Positions 30,231 through 40,856 of a stretch of 64,000 bases of DNA are shown here, piece after piece. The stretch covers positions 557,673-621,672 of the forward strand of contig CALSPH010000001.1 in NCBI GenBank assembly GCA_943788195.1, in the 5' to 3' direction. The translations under genes and the position numbers were made by a program. The stretch's first letter is position 1; every line of letters begins with the position of its first letter. This DNA comes from an uncultured Bacteroidia bacterium. Its GTDB lineage: Bacteria > Bacteroidota > Bacteroidia > NS11-12g > UBA955. The notes below the pieces were generated by a model, which saw nothing but the letters and a program-made list of their open reading frames with translations, had not been told where the DNA came from and did no database searches.

Positions 30231-32594
30231 CTATAGAATTACAACGCGAATTGTATCTATTTTCCCTTCAAGTATAAATTGCATAAGGTATACGCCTGAA
30301 GAAAGACCTTCTGTTGATAGCATCAATTGAAATTTATTCTGAAAGTTTAATTCCAAGTTTCCTGATTTTCTCATTTTTCCTTGCGCGTCAAATAGGGTAT
30401 AGGTGCCAGAAGTTTCTTTTTTGTTTTTGCGATAAAAATGGATAAATCCTGAATTACTTGGATTGGGGAAAGCTGCCCAAAGTTGAGTGCATTTCATTTT
30501 AGGCAGTTGGTCACATGGAATTTCTATTTCTTCGTCAAAATAATCAGAAAACTGATTTTTCAATACACAGGGCCTATGTAACGCGTAGAGTCGCATTTGT
30601 TCTATTTCATTATTCCATGCATCCAAGCTTGAAGGATGGCCCCAACGGTCAATATGTTGCTGCATAGCGGGTTCATATAAGGCTTTAAAGCTGTCTATTC
30701 TTTGGTTCACATGCCCATAGCTAAAGTTATGGGACATAAGGTGTTTAAAGGATGTAATAAATTGGCTCTTAAAAGAGTCGTTTTTAAGTAGATTCCTAAG
30801 TAAGTTTGTCGCGCAACCTGCATTGGACCAATGATGTTGAATAGGTGAGGTTGCATGCACTAAAGTATTAAAATCATATGCATTATCATGACCATAAACC
30901 GGATTTCCAAACGTAAAATCCAAATCAAAAACTAAGGGCGTCATTTTTTTATCTGTGTACCATATAAGAAAGTTATTTCCTGGCCAGTCGAAATTACCAA
31001 AGTAAATTTCCCCCAAATAATAATTAATAAATTGCTTTACATCTAAGGTTTCATCTATCTGCTTATAGGTATTGGGGTTGCTTAAATCAGTTGAAGATAA
31101 CCAACCCACAAAATCTCTATATCTTGTATTGCTGTTGTGGCTTTTGCCACCACAGTTCCAAACAATATTAATGGAGTCTTTTTTATGGTCGTACTTTTGA
31201 TGAATGAAGTCATGGTTGAGGTCATCTCGTATATTATATATTCCCCAATAAACACCATTTAAATAAAGAAGGACGGGTTTCGTATTTTGTGTTTCCAAGC
31301 CTATGTCTTTTAGAAGGCTTTGCAACATAGCATCTCTAAAAAGAGCATAGCTTAAATCGCTACCACCATTCCGAATAATTAAACGTTCATGATTATAGCT
31401 TGTGTCCAAGTCAAAGAGATTAAAGTCTAATTCATCTTTGCCATATTCATCTCTAAAGTATACTTTGAATCCTTTTCGGGCCTTAGCCGTACTCGCATTT
31501 CCATGAATTCGAATGCCGATATTCTCGTCAATTTTTATTCTACCCTTTTTTGTAAAGTATGAAAAATGTCCACCATTCTCGTATTGTTTTCCCTTCGCAT
31601 TGTAATTCCCTTCGGGCATCCATGTGGTATATCCTAAGGTGTCAAAATGTTTGCCTGGCAGATATACTCCAGAGTCTATATGGAATAGAAATAGGGAATC
31701 GGTGGTTATAAACGCATAGTCAAAATGCGCTTTTTCGTTAGGGGCTATGGGGAGATAAGCACGGGTAAAAACATCACTAACAGGGGTACTGTTTTTAAAG
31801 GCTCTAAATCGAAAAATGTTTGCTTTGGAGGTTATTCCAGTTGGGGTTTTCCATATTAACTGTTTAAGCCGATCTGGTCCTTCCAAGGGGGTGGAGGGAA
31901 TGAGCTCAATTTGACTTTCTTGGAGCAGGCCTACGGGAAGGTTTAGAGGGCTGTTAAATGCAGGATCATTGATGCTGGGAATATCCCCGTTTAATGTATA
32001 TCTTACGGTAATATCTGGGATTGCACCAATAGTAATTTTCTGCGGATTGGAATAGGCATGGGATGGAGGGTATATTTGAAGCTGGTATTTCCCAATTTGG
32101 GTATTGTTGCTCTTTCCTGGACTGGGAATGCTGAACTTTAAAAAGGGAGTTTGGCCATCTTCCTTTCTTCCATAACTTTCATTTTCTAAGAGATTTGAAT
32201 GATTGGTGGAGTCGATACCAACAAGGTTGACATTACTTAGAATAAGTTCTTCGCCTACAGCCTTTAGCTTGAAGTTTGTATGTAATTCAGTCCCTTTTCG
32301 ATCTTTTCCCGAAGCAAAGATCAGCAGAAACCCTTTAGCAGGAATTTGAATAGCAGGAAACCGCCATTTATCGCGTTCATCATATTTATCACTTAAGGCA
32401 AAACCATCTAAATTTACTGCAGTATCTTCTTGATTGTAAATTTCAATCCAGTCCGTAAAATCTCCATCTTCATCAGGCCAGATATTACCATTTTTGGCCA
32501 TCAACTCATTGATGAATAACTTCTGCGCCTTTCCGGTTAAGGCATTGAGTACCAAAAAGAGAGTGAATAATAGGAATATCCCTTTGCGAATCAT
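30231..32594 (-). CDS. CotH kinase family protein with lamin-tail domain and T9SS sorting domain
   Basis: 'LFINELMAKNGNIWPDEDGDFTDWIEIYN', 'IRIHGNASTAKARKGFKVYFRDEYG', 'PLVFDLDFTFG'; C-terminal 'AAFPNPSNSGFIHFY'. Confidence 0.88.
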   Translation of the reverse strand: MIRKGIFLLFTLFLVLNALTGKAQKLFINELMAKNGNIWPDEDGDFTDWIEIYNQEDTAVNLDGFALSDKYDERDKWRFPAIQIPAKGFLLIFASGKDRKGTELHTNFKLKAVGEELILSNVNLVGIDSTNHSNLLENESYGRKEDGQTPFLKFSIPSPGKSNNTQIGKYQLQIYPPSHAYSNPQKITIGAIPDITVRYTLNGDIPSINDPAFNSPLNLPVGLLQESQIELIPSTPLEGPDRLKQLIWKTPTGITSKANIFRFRAFKNSTPVSDVFTRAYLPIAPNEKAHFDYAFITTDSLFLFHIDSGVYLPGKHFDTLGYTTWMPEGNYNAKGKQYENGGHFSYFTKKGRIKIDENIGIRIHGNASTAKARKGFKVYFRDEYGKDELDFNLFDLDTSYNHERLIIRNGGSDLSYALFRDAMLQSLLKDIGLETQNTKPVLLYLNGVYWGIYNIRDDLNHDFIHQKYDHKKDSINIVWNCGGKSHNSNTRYRDFVGWLSSTDLSNPNTYKQIDETLDVKQFINYYLGEIYFGNFDWPGNNFLIWYTDKKMTPLVFDLDFTFGNPVYGHDNAYDFNTLVHATSPIQHHWSNAGCATNLLRNLLKNDSFKSQFITSFKHLMSHNFSYGHVNQRIDSFKALYEPAMQQHIDRWGHPSSLDAWNNEIEQMRLYALHRPCVLKNQFSDYFDEEIEIPCDQLPKMKCTQLWAAFPNPSNSGFIHFYRKNKKETSGTYTLFDAQGKMRKSGNLELNFQNKFQLMLSTEGLSSGVYLMQFILEGKIDTIRVVIL

Positions 32595-32644
32595 GATTTT
32601 AAAGCGGAAGATATGAAAAAAGAAGAAGAGAACTTTGTTTAGCG

Positions 32645-32986
32645 CTAGGCTTTGTTCACAAATTGAGATTTTAATGACATTTTACCAAAGCCGTCAATTT
32701 TACAGTCGATATTATGATCTCCTTCCTTGAGACGAATATTCTTCACTTTGGTGCCGGATTTGATGGGTTTAGGTGACCCCTTAACAGGTAGGGTTCTATT
32801 CACGATGACAGTATCGCCATCACTTAATCGATTGCCATTGGCATCCAATACTTTTAAGCCTTGTTCTTCTTCAATCGCATTGGGGTTCCATTCATGGCTG
32901 CATTCTGGGCAGACATAGACCTCTTCGCTCATAAAATAACTATATGGTGATTCGCAATTGGGGCAAGGTTTTAATTCGTCTGACAT
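32645..32986 (-). CDS. PhnA/YjdM family zinc-ribbon protein
   Basis: 'LKPCPNCESPYSYFMSEEVYVCPECSHEWN', 'DANGNRLSDGDTVIV'. Confidence 0.9.
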   Translation of the reverse strand: MSDELKPCPNCESPYSYFMSEEVYVCPECSHEWNPNAIEEEQGLKVLDANGNRLSDGDTVIVNRTLPVKGSPKPIKSGTKVKNIRLKEGDHNIDCKIDGFGKMSLKSQFVNKA

Positions 32987-33043
32987 AATAGGCTGGTTTA
33001 GAAGGTGTAAATATAGCGTTTTTATCAGCTGTCATTTAGGGCA

Positions 33044-33316
33044 TTACAGTTTTTTCGATCCATAAAACTTATCGAAAATTAGACTTGCCGTTAAATCTCC
33101 TGTCACATTCACCGCAGTTCTAAACATACCTAGAATCCGGTCAATGCCAATGATAATAATCAAGCCGTCAATGGGGATTCCTGCGCTTTGTAATACCGAT
33201 GCGAGTATGATGACCCCACCCCCAGGAATGGCAGGTGTGCCAATGGATGCCGCAACTACCGTAGCCAACATTGGAATAAACTCTATTTGTAGCTGGCGGA
33301 TTGAGTTTATTTCCAA
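33044..33316 (-). pseudogene. C-terminal fragment of a dicarboxylate/amino acid:cation symporter (SDF family)
   Basis: 'AASIGTPAIPGGGVIILASVLQSAGIPIDGLIIIIGIDRILGMFRTAVNVTGDLTASLI' is the conserved C-terminal core of the family, but only about 90 aa are present. Confidence 0.82.
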
Positions 33317-33328
33317 TAAAAAAGCACC

Positions 33329-34996
33329 TTAACTCAACCCACTAATCACGCCTTGCTCATCGATATCCATGCGTTCGCTTGCAGGGATCTTAGGTAAGCC
33401 CGGCATACGCATCATGTTGCCTAAAATCGGAATCAAGAAGCCTGCGCCTGCAGCAAATTCAAATTCACGTACGGTTACTCTAAAACCGGTAGGTCGGCCC
33501 GTTAATTTCTCATTATCAGAAAAAGACTTTTGGGTCTTCGCCATACAAATGGGTAAATGCGTTAAACCCAGTTTGGTAATTCTGCGTAAATCCTTTTCCG
33601 CTTGGCTAGAATAATCTACCCCATCTGCGCCATAAATCTCTTTGGCAATGGTTTCAATCTTGCTTTTTACATCAGTATTCCAATCGTATAAGGGTTTAAA
33701 CTTGTTTTCACCTTTTTCAATTTCTGCAACCACTGCCTTGGCTAAATCTTGGCATCCTTCTCCGCCATCTGCCCAACCTTTGCTCAATACCGCTTGCACG
33801 CCTTTTTCTGCACACATTTTAATCAGTACATCAATTTCCTCTTGGCTATCGGTATGGAAATTATTGATGGCTACCACGGGTTTTAAGCCCATCTTAATAC
33901 AATTCTCCATGTGCTTTTCAAGGTTTGCAAACCCCTTTTGTACGCGTTCTACGCTGGCATCATTGTATTCGTCTGGTGCCGCTCCACCATGGTGCCTAAG
34001 CGCTCGTATGGTTGCTACCAACACAATGATTTTTGGAGATAGATTTCCATAACCACATTTGATGTTTAAAAACTTTTCTGCGCCTAAATCAGCGCCAAAA
34101 CCTGCTTCGGTTACCGTATAATCCGCTAAACTCATGCCCATTTTGGTAGCAATAATGGTATTGGTTCCTTGTGCAATATTGGCAAAGGGTCCACCATGTA
34201 TAATGGCAGGGTTTCCTTCTAAGGTTTGTACTAAGTTCGGCTTAATGGCATCTTTCAATAGAATGGCCATTGCATTTTGGCAATTCAATTCGCGCGCATA
34301 AACCGGCTCTAAATCATAGGTAAAGCCTACAAAAATATTTCCGAGTTTTTCTTTTAAATCATTCAGGTCATTACTCATGCAAAGGATGGCCATGATCTCA
34401 GATGCCGCAGTAATATTGAATCCATCGCTTCGCATTACACCATTGGCTTTTCCACCAATTCCAATAATGATATCACGCAATGCACGATCATTCATATCAA
34501 TCACACGCTTCCAAATTACCGTTCGTGGATCAATTTTAATGGCATGCGTTTTATTTTGAATCACATTGTCAATGATGGCTGCTAAAAAGTTGTTGGCTTT
34601 TTCAATGGCGGAAAAATCTCCCGTAAAATGCAGGTTAATGTCTTCCATTGGTATTACTTGTGAGTATCCACCACCGGCAGCTCCCCCTTTTATCCCGAAT
34701 ACCGGTCCCAAGCTCGGCTCACGCAACACCACAATCGATTTTTTTCCAATCTTGTTCAGTCCTTCATTCAACCCAATACTTACGGTTGTTTTTCCTTCTC
34801 CGGCAGGAGTAGGGGTCAGTGCAGTTACCAAAATCAAGTTGCTCTGGTCTACCTTAGCTTGGTCTATTAAAGTAAGGGGAAGTTTTGCTTTGGTTCTTCC
34901 ATAAGGCTCTAACACCTCTTCTGGAATATTAAGTTTGGCGGCAATATCCTTAATGGGTTGAATATCGGCTGCTTGTGCGATTGAAATATCTGACAT
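33329..34996 (-). CDS. fhs: Formate--tetrahydrofolate ligase
   Basis: 'TPTPAGEGKTTVSIGL', 'REPSLGPVFGIKGGAAGGGYSQVIPMEDINLHFTGD'. Confidence 0.97.
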   Translation of the reverse strand: MSDISIAQAADIQPIKDIAAKLNIPEEVLEPYGRTKAKLPLTLIDQAKVDQSNLILVTALTPTPAGEGKTTVSIGLNEGLNKIGKKSIVVLREPSLGPVFGIKGGAAGGGYSQVIPMEDINLHFTGDFSAIEKANNFLAAIIDNVIQNKTHAIKIDPRTVIWKRVIDMNDRALRDIIIGIGGKANGVMRSDGFNITAASEIMAILCMSNDLNDLKEKLGNIFVGFTYDLEPVYARELNCQNAMAILLKDAIKPNLVQTLEGNPAIIHGGPFANIAQGTNTIIATKMGMSLADYTVTEAGFGADLGAEKFLNIKCGYGNLSPKIIVLVATIRALRHHGGAAPDEYNDASVERVQKGFANLEKHMENCIKMGLKPVVAINNFHTDSQEEIDVLIKMCAEKGVQAVLSKGWADGGEGCQDLAKAVVAEIEKGENKFKPLYDWNTDVKSKIETIAKEIYGADGVDYSSQAEKDLRRITKLGLTHLPICMAKTQKSFSDNEKLTGRPTGFRVTVREFEFAAGAGFLIPILGNMMRMPGLPKIPASERMDIDEQGVISGLS

Positions 34997-35126
34997 GTTT
35001 GGTTATTTAAATTTGAAGGGGCAAATTACCATTTATGTTTTGAAAGAGAAAATAAGAAGGGAGAAATGTGAAGCGGGAATTTTGAAAGAGGATATGAGAA
35101 GTGCTTATTGTGAATAGCGAAATGCC

Positions 35127-35243
35127 GTCAGTCTGAGTCCTTCGTATTGCTCAGGACAGGCTCAAGTCGAAGACAAGACTTTTATTGAACAATTGAGTTT
35201 GATGTTAGATGTTTGATGTCGTTTTCTTTAAACATCTAGCATC
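35127..35243. repeat. Intergenic repeat-like sequence with an inverted repeat
   Basis: GTCAGTCTGAGTCCTTCG...CTCAGGACAGGCTC..GTCGAAGAC (35127..35173), then GATGTTAGATGTTT (35201..35214) pairing with AAACATCTAGCATC (35230..35243), one mismatch. Confidence 0.5.
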
Positions 35244-35263
35244 ACACAACTGACATCCATCAC

Positions 35264-36724
35264 TTACCTACTATAGTTAGGCGCTTCTTTGGTAATTGCG
35301 ATATCGTGTGGATGGCTTTCTTTGATCCCGGCATTGGAAATACGTGTAAAATTGGCTGTTTGAAGGTCTGTTATAGTTTTAGCACCACAATAGCCCATGC
35401 CTGCTCTCAGCCCACCGACTTGTTGGTAAATGATTTCACTCATGGAACCCTTATAGGGTACAGTACCTACAATCCCTTCAGGCACTAACTTGGCAATTTC
35501 TTCTTCAGCGTCTTGGAAATAGCGGTCTTTGCTTCCTTCTTTCATGGCTTCTATACTTCCCATTCCGCGGTACGATTTAACTTTTCTTCCGTTGTATATG
35601 CTGGTCTCCCCAGGAGACTCATCGGTACCGGCAAACATACTGCCCGCCATTACACAATTGGCTCCAGCAACAATGGCTTTAACTACATCACCACTGTAGC
35701 GTATACCGCCATCAGCTATAATAGAAACCCCTGTGTTTTGAACGGCTTCGGCACATTCGAGGATTGCACTCAATTGAGGTACTCCAATTCCAGCAATAAT
35801 GCGTGTCGTACAAATACTTCCCGGTCCTACCCCAACTTTAATGGCATCTGCTCCAGCTTTTGCCAAGGCTTTGGCTGCTGGTCCAGTAGCCACATTTCCA
35901 ACAATCACTTCCAGTCCTTTAAAGGCTTTCTTCACTTTCTTCAATTCGTCAATCACTCCTTTACTGTGACCATGCGCTGTATCTAATGTAATTACATCTA
36001 CTCCAGCATCCACCAAAGCTTTTACTCGATCCAATGTGTCGGCAGTAACACCTACTGCTGCCCCAACAATCAATCGTCCGTATTTGTCTTTGCAAGCCTT
36101 TGGGTGATGTTTTACTTTTTGAATATCTTTATAGGTGATCAACCCTTGGAGAATGTCTTTGGCATCTACGATAGGGAGTTTTTCAATTTTATGTTCTTGA
36201 AGAATCTTCGCTGCTTTTTCCAAGTTGGTCCCCACCTTTGCAGTAATCAAAGGTGCTTTGGTCATGGTGTCCACTACCTTGGTATTCATGTTTCGTTCAA
36301 AACGCAAATCACGGTTGGTAATAATACCCATTAACTTGTTGTTCTTGTTCACCACAGGAATCCCTCCAATGCGGTTTTCTTTCATCAAGTCTAATGCATC
36401 TCCAATGGTAGCATCTTCTGCCAAGGTGATGGGGTCTTGAATCATTCCACTTTCAGAACGCTTAACTTTACGCACTTCGGCAGCTTGCTGCTCAATGCTC
36501 ATGTTTTTGTGAATGATGCCAATACCGCCTTCGCGTGCCATGGCTATCGCCATTTTACTTTCGGTTACCGTATCCATGGCCGCTGATATAAAAGGCACGT
36601 TTAAGGTGATCTTTTTAGTCAGTCGGGATGCGGTGGTTACCTCTCTGGGTAAAATTTCGGAATAACGTGGAAGTACGAGTACGTCATCAAATGTTAAACC
36701 TTCTTGAACTATTTTGGATGTCAT
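35264..36724 (-). CDS. guaB: IMP dehydrogenase
   Basis: '[17 protein letters not shown]', CBS region, '[20 protein letters not shown]', '[10 protein letters not shown]'. Confidence 0.97.
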   Translation of the reverse strand: MTSKIVQEGLTFDDVLVLPRYSEILPREVTTASRLTKKITLNVPFISAAMDTVTESKMAIAMAREGGIGIIHKNMSIEQQAAEVRKVKRSESGMIQDPITLAEDATIGDALDLMKENRIGGIPVVNKNNKLMGIITNRDLRFERNMNTKVVDTMTKAPLITAKVGTNLEKAAKILQEHKIEKLPIVDAKDILQGLITYKDIQKVKHHPKACKDKYGRLIVGAAVGVTADTLDRVKALVDAGVDVITLDTAHGHSKGVIDELKKVKKAFKGLEVIVGNVATGPAAKALAKAGADAIKVGVGPGSICTTRIIAGIGVPQLSAILECAEAVQNTGVSIIADGGIRYSGDVVKAIVAGANCVMAGSMFAGTDESPGETSIYNGRKVKSYRGMGSIEAMKEGSKDRYFQDAEEEIAKLVPEGIVGTVPYKGSMSEIIYQQVGGLRAGMGYCGAKTITDLQTANFTRISNAGIKESHPHDIAITKEAPNYSR

Positions 36725-36783
36725 GCAAATAAGAATCTATTTGCGGTGCAAATCTAAACTATCTACCTTAGATAAACAATCAT

Positions 36784-39231
36784 CTATTTTTTGTTGCTAA
36801 ACCCTAAATTGCGAAGTAAGAGTTTACTTGAACTGAAATCGGCTTTTACTTTGCGTGTTCCCATACTCTTAATGGACCCAATGCCGCTCTTTAGGCCTTT
36901 GCACTGACTTGCAGTAATATAATACATATCGCCTTTGTAATCGATGGCTATGATGGCAAATTGCTGATTGAAATTGAGTGAGATGTTCTTTTGATCGAAA
37001 TATTGTAGATAGTTGGGTTGGTAATACACCACGATAATCTTCTTAATATCTAAGGGTAAGCCACTCCCTTGAGTTAATACTAAGTTCAGACTTTGATAGT
37101 TGGCAGAGGTGTCTAAACCAGCTAATGCATAGGAACCCAAGGCAGTGATGCTCAGTATTTGGGTGCCACCAACAGCGGGTTTTTCATCATTGAGTTGTGT
37201 ATTGTATGCGTCCAAATGTTGGGCATGAACCAACTCTCTTCGGTTTAATCGCGCTTGATACTTGGCATACATTTTATTAAATCGCTTGAGTTGCTTTGCC
37301 TTGCTCTTCTTATCACCGGCCTTCACCACAGTAAATGGCAATTGCACATAACCATCTTCATACTTGAGCTCAACCAATCCTTCGGTATCGCCTGGCTCAT
37401 AAAAAATGCGGATATCATTGAAAATTCTACCGCGAAGTAAGGCCTTGGTGAACGTCTTTCTACCTTCTGAACCAGTATATTGGAACACATACTTTCTGAA
37501 GTAATGCAGCTCTGGGAAAAGGCGCTGATCAATCTTATTATAGATTCTAAAAAAGACCAGTTTCCTGCGTGCGGTGTCTTTAAAACTTATTTTTCGAGCT
37601 CCGATTAATGATTTTCCAGGACGCAAATAAAATTCGTTTTTTTCACGGACCATTCCTTTGCGATGCGGCATATAGATGCGATCTGTAATGTTGGGGTTAT
37701 AGGATGGTTTTAGGCTTCTTGGAATTTTAACCCGCGTATCTGTTTTATCCAATAAGTAATAATAGGAGGGTTCAAAATAGCGCTGACTAAATGAGGTGTA
37801 ATCCACCAAACTTTGCGTGCCAAATGTATCGGTAAAGGCATTGATTTTATATCGCGTTAAAGGACCTCCTTCCAACGCATTGTAGGGATACCAATACGGC
37901 ATGTCTTTGCTGAGCTGCCATTGTCGTTTTTCAACGTAGGGCATCTCTACATCAATGGCAAAGCCACTTTTGAGCTTCAAAGGCACATTGTTAGACGAGG
38001 CATACAACATACAAACGGTAGGGTTACTGATCGAATACAAGTCGTTGAATGAATCAAATTGAGCAGGAAAACCGGTTAACCCAAACTCAACCAGATTGGG
38101 GATTAACCTAAAATAAATATCGATTGCATGGGTACATGCATCTCCTTTTTTAGTTACCATGCTATTGCCAGGAATAGCAATTTTATATCCCGCTTTGCTC
38201 AAAAGGGCCACATTATCGGTTGCTGAAATAACAAAGTGCTCAAACTCTGGAATGTAGTTTGGGTCTAAAGAATGGATGTTTTCATTCAATTCAAAGTACA
38301 AAGAGGGCTTGCTTTTACGATTGGTGGTGTCGTACAAAGAATAGGCACGAACCGTTTTTTCTTGTTTCTGTTCAGTAGGGGTGATGCTTTGCTCTACATC
38401 CGGTGTTTGAAAGGCATAATAGGGCAGCATCTGTCCATCCATAAAAATCGAGCTTAGGTAATCGAAATCATACGTCTCCAAGCTCACCCGATCAGAGTAG
38501 TAATCAAATCCCAGCACGATGCTTTTTTCGGATTCTTTGTCCCAGTAGTTGATGAAATGCTTTTCAATGGCCAGATCATGAAACGTACGGGAAAGAATGA
38601 AAGATAAATTATCGATCATTCCAAAGGACTTAACTTGGCTTATATCCAATATGTTATCGGGTAAATCACGGGTATAGTCTGTGCTAAATCGCAAATGGTG
38701 CAATTGCTTAATAGGTTTAATTTTGGGAACTAATGTGCTCAACTGTTGCTTTGAAAAAATGCCCAGTACATTCAGCGTGGTGACTGATTTTAACTCAAAC
38801 CAGCGCTCATCAACATAAGCGTCTTGCTCAAAAACATAGGAAACCTCCGTAACAAACTGACAGTCGTTGATGGCTTTTAACCAAGTGGCATTAAAGCTAT
38901 CAATATGAAACATCACGTGGCTTAAGGAGGGCAGATCACAAAACGTTTCGGTTTTGATGGGGTTATTGCCTTCAAACACCAGCTGAGTTACCTCATCCAA
39001 GTCTGGATAGGTTTCAAAGAACAAACGCGTATTCAGATTCTTAGCAAATAAAAGGGTCTGGGGTTGCCCGTTCCGTTTTAAAAACCGGTCGAAGTTCTTA
39101 ATATCCTTGGCGTTGCTAATCCATACTTTGTCATCAGACTTGCTGGCCTGATGAGGTCTGGGGAGAACAATCTGTGCTTGCAGGATGGAAGCCAGACCAA
39201 GAATGCATATAAAAAATACGAGTTTTTTCAC
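36784..39231 (-). CDS. Large secreted hypothetical protein
   Basis: 815-aa ORF with N-terminal signal peptide; no family recognised. Confidence 0.75.
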   Translation of the reverse strand: MKKLVFFICILGLASILQAQIVLPRPHQASKSDDKVWISNAKDIKNFDRFLKRNGQPQTLLFAKNLNTRLFFETYPDLDEVTQLVFEGNNPIKTETFCDLPSLSHVMFHIDSFNATWLKAINDCQFVTEVSYVFEQDAYVDERWFELKSVTTLNVLGIFSKQQLSTLVPKIKPIKQLHHLRFSTDYTRDLPDNILDISQVKSFGMIDNLSFILSRTFHDLAIEKHFINYWDKESEKSIVLGFDYYSDRVSLETYDFDYLSSIFMDGQMLPYYAFQTPDVEQSITPTEQKQEKTVRAYSLYDTTNRKSKPSLYFELNENIHSLDPNYIPEFEHFVISATDNVALLSKAGYKIAIPGNSMVTKKGDACTHAIDIYFRLIPNLVEFGLTGFPAQFDSFNDLYSISNPTVCMLYASSNNVPLKLKSGFAIDVEMPYVEKRQWQLSKDMPYWYPYNALEGGPLTRYKINAFTDTFGTQSLVDYTSFSQRYFEPSYYYLLDKTDTRVKIPRSLKPSYNPNITDRIYMPHRKGMVREKNEFYLRPGKSLIGARKISFKDTARRKLVFFRIYNKIDQRLFPELHYFRKYVFQYTGSEGRKTFTKALLRGRIFNDIRIFYEPGDTEGLVELKYEDGYVQLPFTVVKAGDKKSKAKQLKRFNKMYAKYQARLNRRELVHAQHLDAYNTQLNDEKPAVGGTQILSITALGSYALAGLDTSANYQSLNLVLTQGSGLPLDIKKIIVVYYQPNYLQYFDQKNISLNFNQQFAIIAIDYKGDMYYITASQCKGLKSGIGSIKSMGTRKVKADFSSSKLLLRNLGFSNKK

Positions 39232-39328
39232 CGTAAATACAATATTAAACTAATTACAATGGGGTATTTAGCCGTATTATCAACGAAAAAGAAGAGTGTT
39301 TTATTTTTAGGAGCAGGGGTTCCTTGTG

Positions 39329-40093
39329 CTATGCAAGAATAAACTGGTCCAACGCTTTGATAAAACCAACCCGGTTCTCTGCATGAACCCAGTGACCCGC
39401 ATTTGGGATAGATTGGAGGCGGTAATCAGAGAAATGACGACTAATTTGAATTTCATCTTGGGCAGTAATATAATTGCTATTGGCCCCTTTGATGAATAGT
39501 GTTGGAGTATTGATTGTGCCTAAAGTAAGTGCACCTACTATTTCCTCATAGCCATTCTTAATGCCTTGAACATTTATTTTTAGTTGATAGCCTCCTGCTC
39601 CATTGCTCACAATGTTCTTCATTAGGAACTGACGCACCGCAAAATTCTTTTCATACTTCATAAATGCAGCATCCAGTTCTTTGCGATTGCTTGTTTCATT
39701 TAATTGGATGGTTTCATAGGCATCAAAATAGGGATGATGTGAGGTCTTATATGTTTTTGGAGCAATATCAACCACAATCAATTTTTCTAATAATTCTGGG
39801 TAGGTTTGGGCAAATGCCATAGCAACTTTTCCTCCCATGGAGTGACCGATTAAGTAAATCTGATCTAAATCGCAGTTTTCGCAAAATCTCCTTACATCTT
39901 CCACCATTAATGCGATGCTCATTGCATTGCTATGAGGAGAGCGACCGTGATTACGCATATCTAACGTATATACTTGGTGGCTGGTTCCTAATTCTTGTGC
40001 TACCGTATGCCAATTGTCTAAGGAACCAAAAATGCCATGAATGATCACTAAGTTGGGCCCTGTTTCACCGTATTTTTTATGGTTGAGTTGCAT
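39329..40093 (-). CDS. Alpha/beta fold hydrolase (YbfF-like)
   Basis: 'NLVIIHGIFGSLDNWHTVAQEL', 'DMRNHGRSPHS', 'IGHSMGGKVAM', 'GHWVHAENR'. Second Met (ATG 40093) preferred to the ORF-track start at 40135. Confidence 0.88.
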   Translation of the reverse strand: MQLNHKKYGETGPNLVIIHGIFGSLDNWHTVAQELGTSHQVYTLDMRNHGRSPHSNAMSIALMVEDVRRFCENCDLDQIYLIGHSMGGKVAMAFAQTYPELLEKLIVVDIAPKTYKTSHHPYFDAYETIQLNETSNRKELDAAFMKYEKNFAVRQFLMKNIVSNGAGGYQLKINVQGIKNGYEEIVGALTLGTINTPTLFIKGANSNYITAQDEIQISRHFSDYRLQSIPNAGHWVHAENRVGFIKALDQFILA

Positions 40094-40099
40094 GCAGTG

Positions 40100-40107
40100 C
40101 AAATTTA
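40100..40107 (-). promoter_or_regulatory. -7 box TAAATTTG upstream of alpha/beta hydrolase
   Basis: TAnnTTTG on minus strand, 6 nt before ATG 40093. Confidence 0.5.
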
Positions 40108-40135
40108 AGACATAGCAAGTTGATTGATGATTCAA

Positions 40136-40636
40136 TCACATGTTTATTTTGTAATAAACAGAATTATCTATCCCTTCACATGGCGCAATCTTCCAAAATT
40201 CCATTCCGATTTTTTCTAATACCCGAATAGATGCGGGATTGTCTTGCGAAGCACGTCCAATGATTTCTTCCAGTTTTAGGTTAGTGAAACCATACTCCAA
40301 GCAAGCTTTTGCTGCCTCAGTGGCATATCCTTTGCCCCATTCATTACGAAGAAATCGAAACCCAATATCAATAAACCCTTCCGAATGTTTTTTGAGGCCA
40401 CACCAACCTAATACCTCATTGCTTATTTTGGATACTACTGTCCATCGTCCTAATCCATGCTGTTTATATTGGCTGTAATTTTTAATCAACTGCTCGGATT
40501 CTTCAATTGATTCAAAAGCGTTATCACCGGTATGGCGAGTTACTTCTGGGTCGGCATTCAAGTCAAAAAACACCTTGGCATCTGTTAACTCAAATTCACG
40601 AAGTCGTAAACGTTCAGTTTCTATGATCCATCTCAT
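40136..40636 (-). CDS. GNAT family N-acetyltransferase (RimJ/RimL-like)
   Basis: 'ETERLRLREFELTDAKVFFDLNADPEVTRHTG', 'RFLRNEWGKGYATEAAKACLEYGF'. Confidence 0.9.
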   Translation of the reverse strand: MRWIIETERLRLREFELTDAKVFFDLNADPEVTRHTGDNAFESIEESEQLIKNYSQYKQHGLGRWTVVSKISNEVLGWCGLKKHSEGFIDIGFRFLRNEWGKGYATEAAKACLEYGFTNLKLEEIIGRASQDNPASIRVLEKIGMEFWKIAPCEGIDNSVYYKINM

Positions 40637-40716
40637 GCTTTGGAGTATTTGCGTTCTTTGAGGTAAAGATACAGCGGGGCTACATAATTATATATCTAAG
40701 TTACTGTAGGTTACCT

Positions 40717-40751
40717 AAGACTCCCACTAATAACGGGAGTCTTTTCTTTTT
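40717..40751 (+). terminator. Rho-independent terminator-like hairpin
   Basis: AAGACTCCC-ACTAATAAC-GGGAGTCTT followed by TTTCTTTTT: 9-bp perfect stem, 9-nt loop. Confidence 0.75.
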
Positions 40752-40790
40752 AAGGGTTAATATCGATTAACTAAAACATAAAGAAGCGTA

Positions 40791-40817
40791 GAAAAACTGC
40801 CCTATATTTTGCCCTAT
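40791..40817 (+). repeat. Left direct repeat of candidate element
   Basis: GAAAAACTGCCCTATATTTTGCCCTAT. Confidence 0.85.
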
Positions 40818-40856
40818 TTAGTTTTTAGCATATATTCGATCTTACAACAACTTAAT

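Noticed and set aside
33642-34052. 136-aa plus-strand ORF opposite fhs
   Set aside because: Antisense to a strongly conserved gene; composition reflects codon bias of the opposite strand, no family signature.
35513-35986. 157-aa plus-strand ORF opposite guaB
   Set aside because: Antisense shadow ORF of guaB; no start context or recognisable family.
40638-40790. tRNA or tmRNA 3' end as attachment site
   Set aside because: The hairpin at 40717..40751 resembles a terminator, but no cloverleaf or tRNA 3' end could be read upstream.
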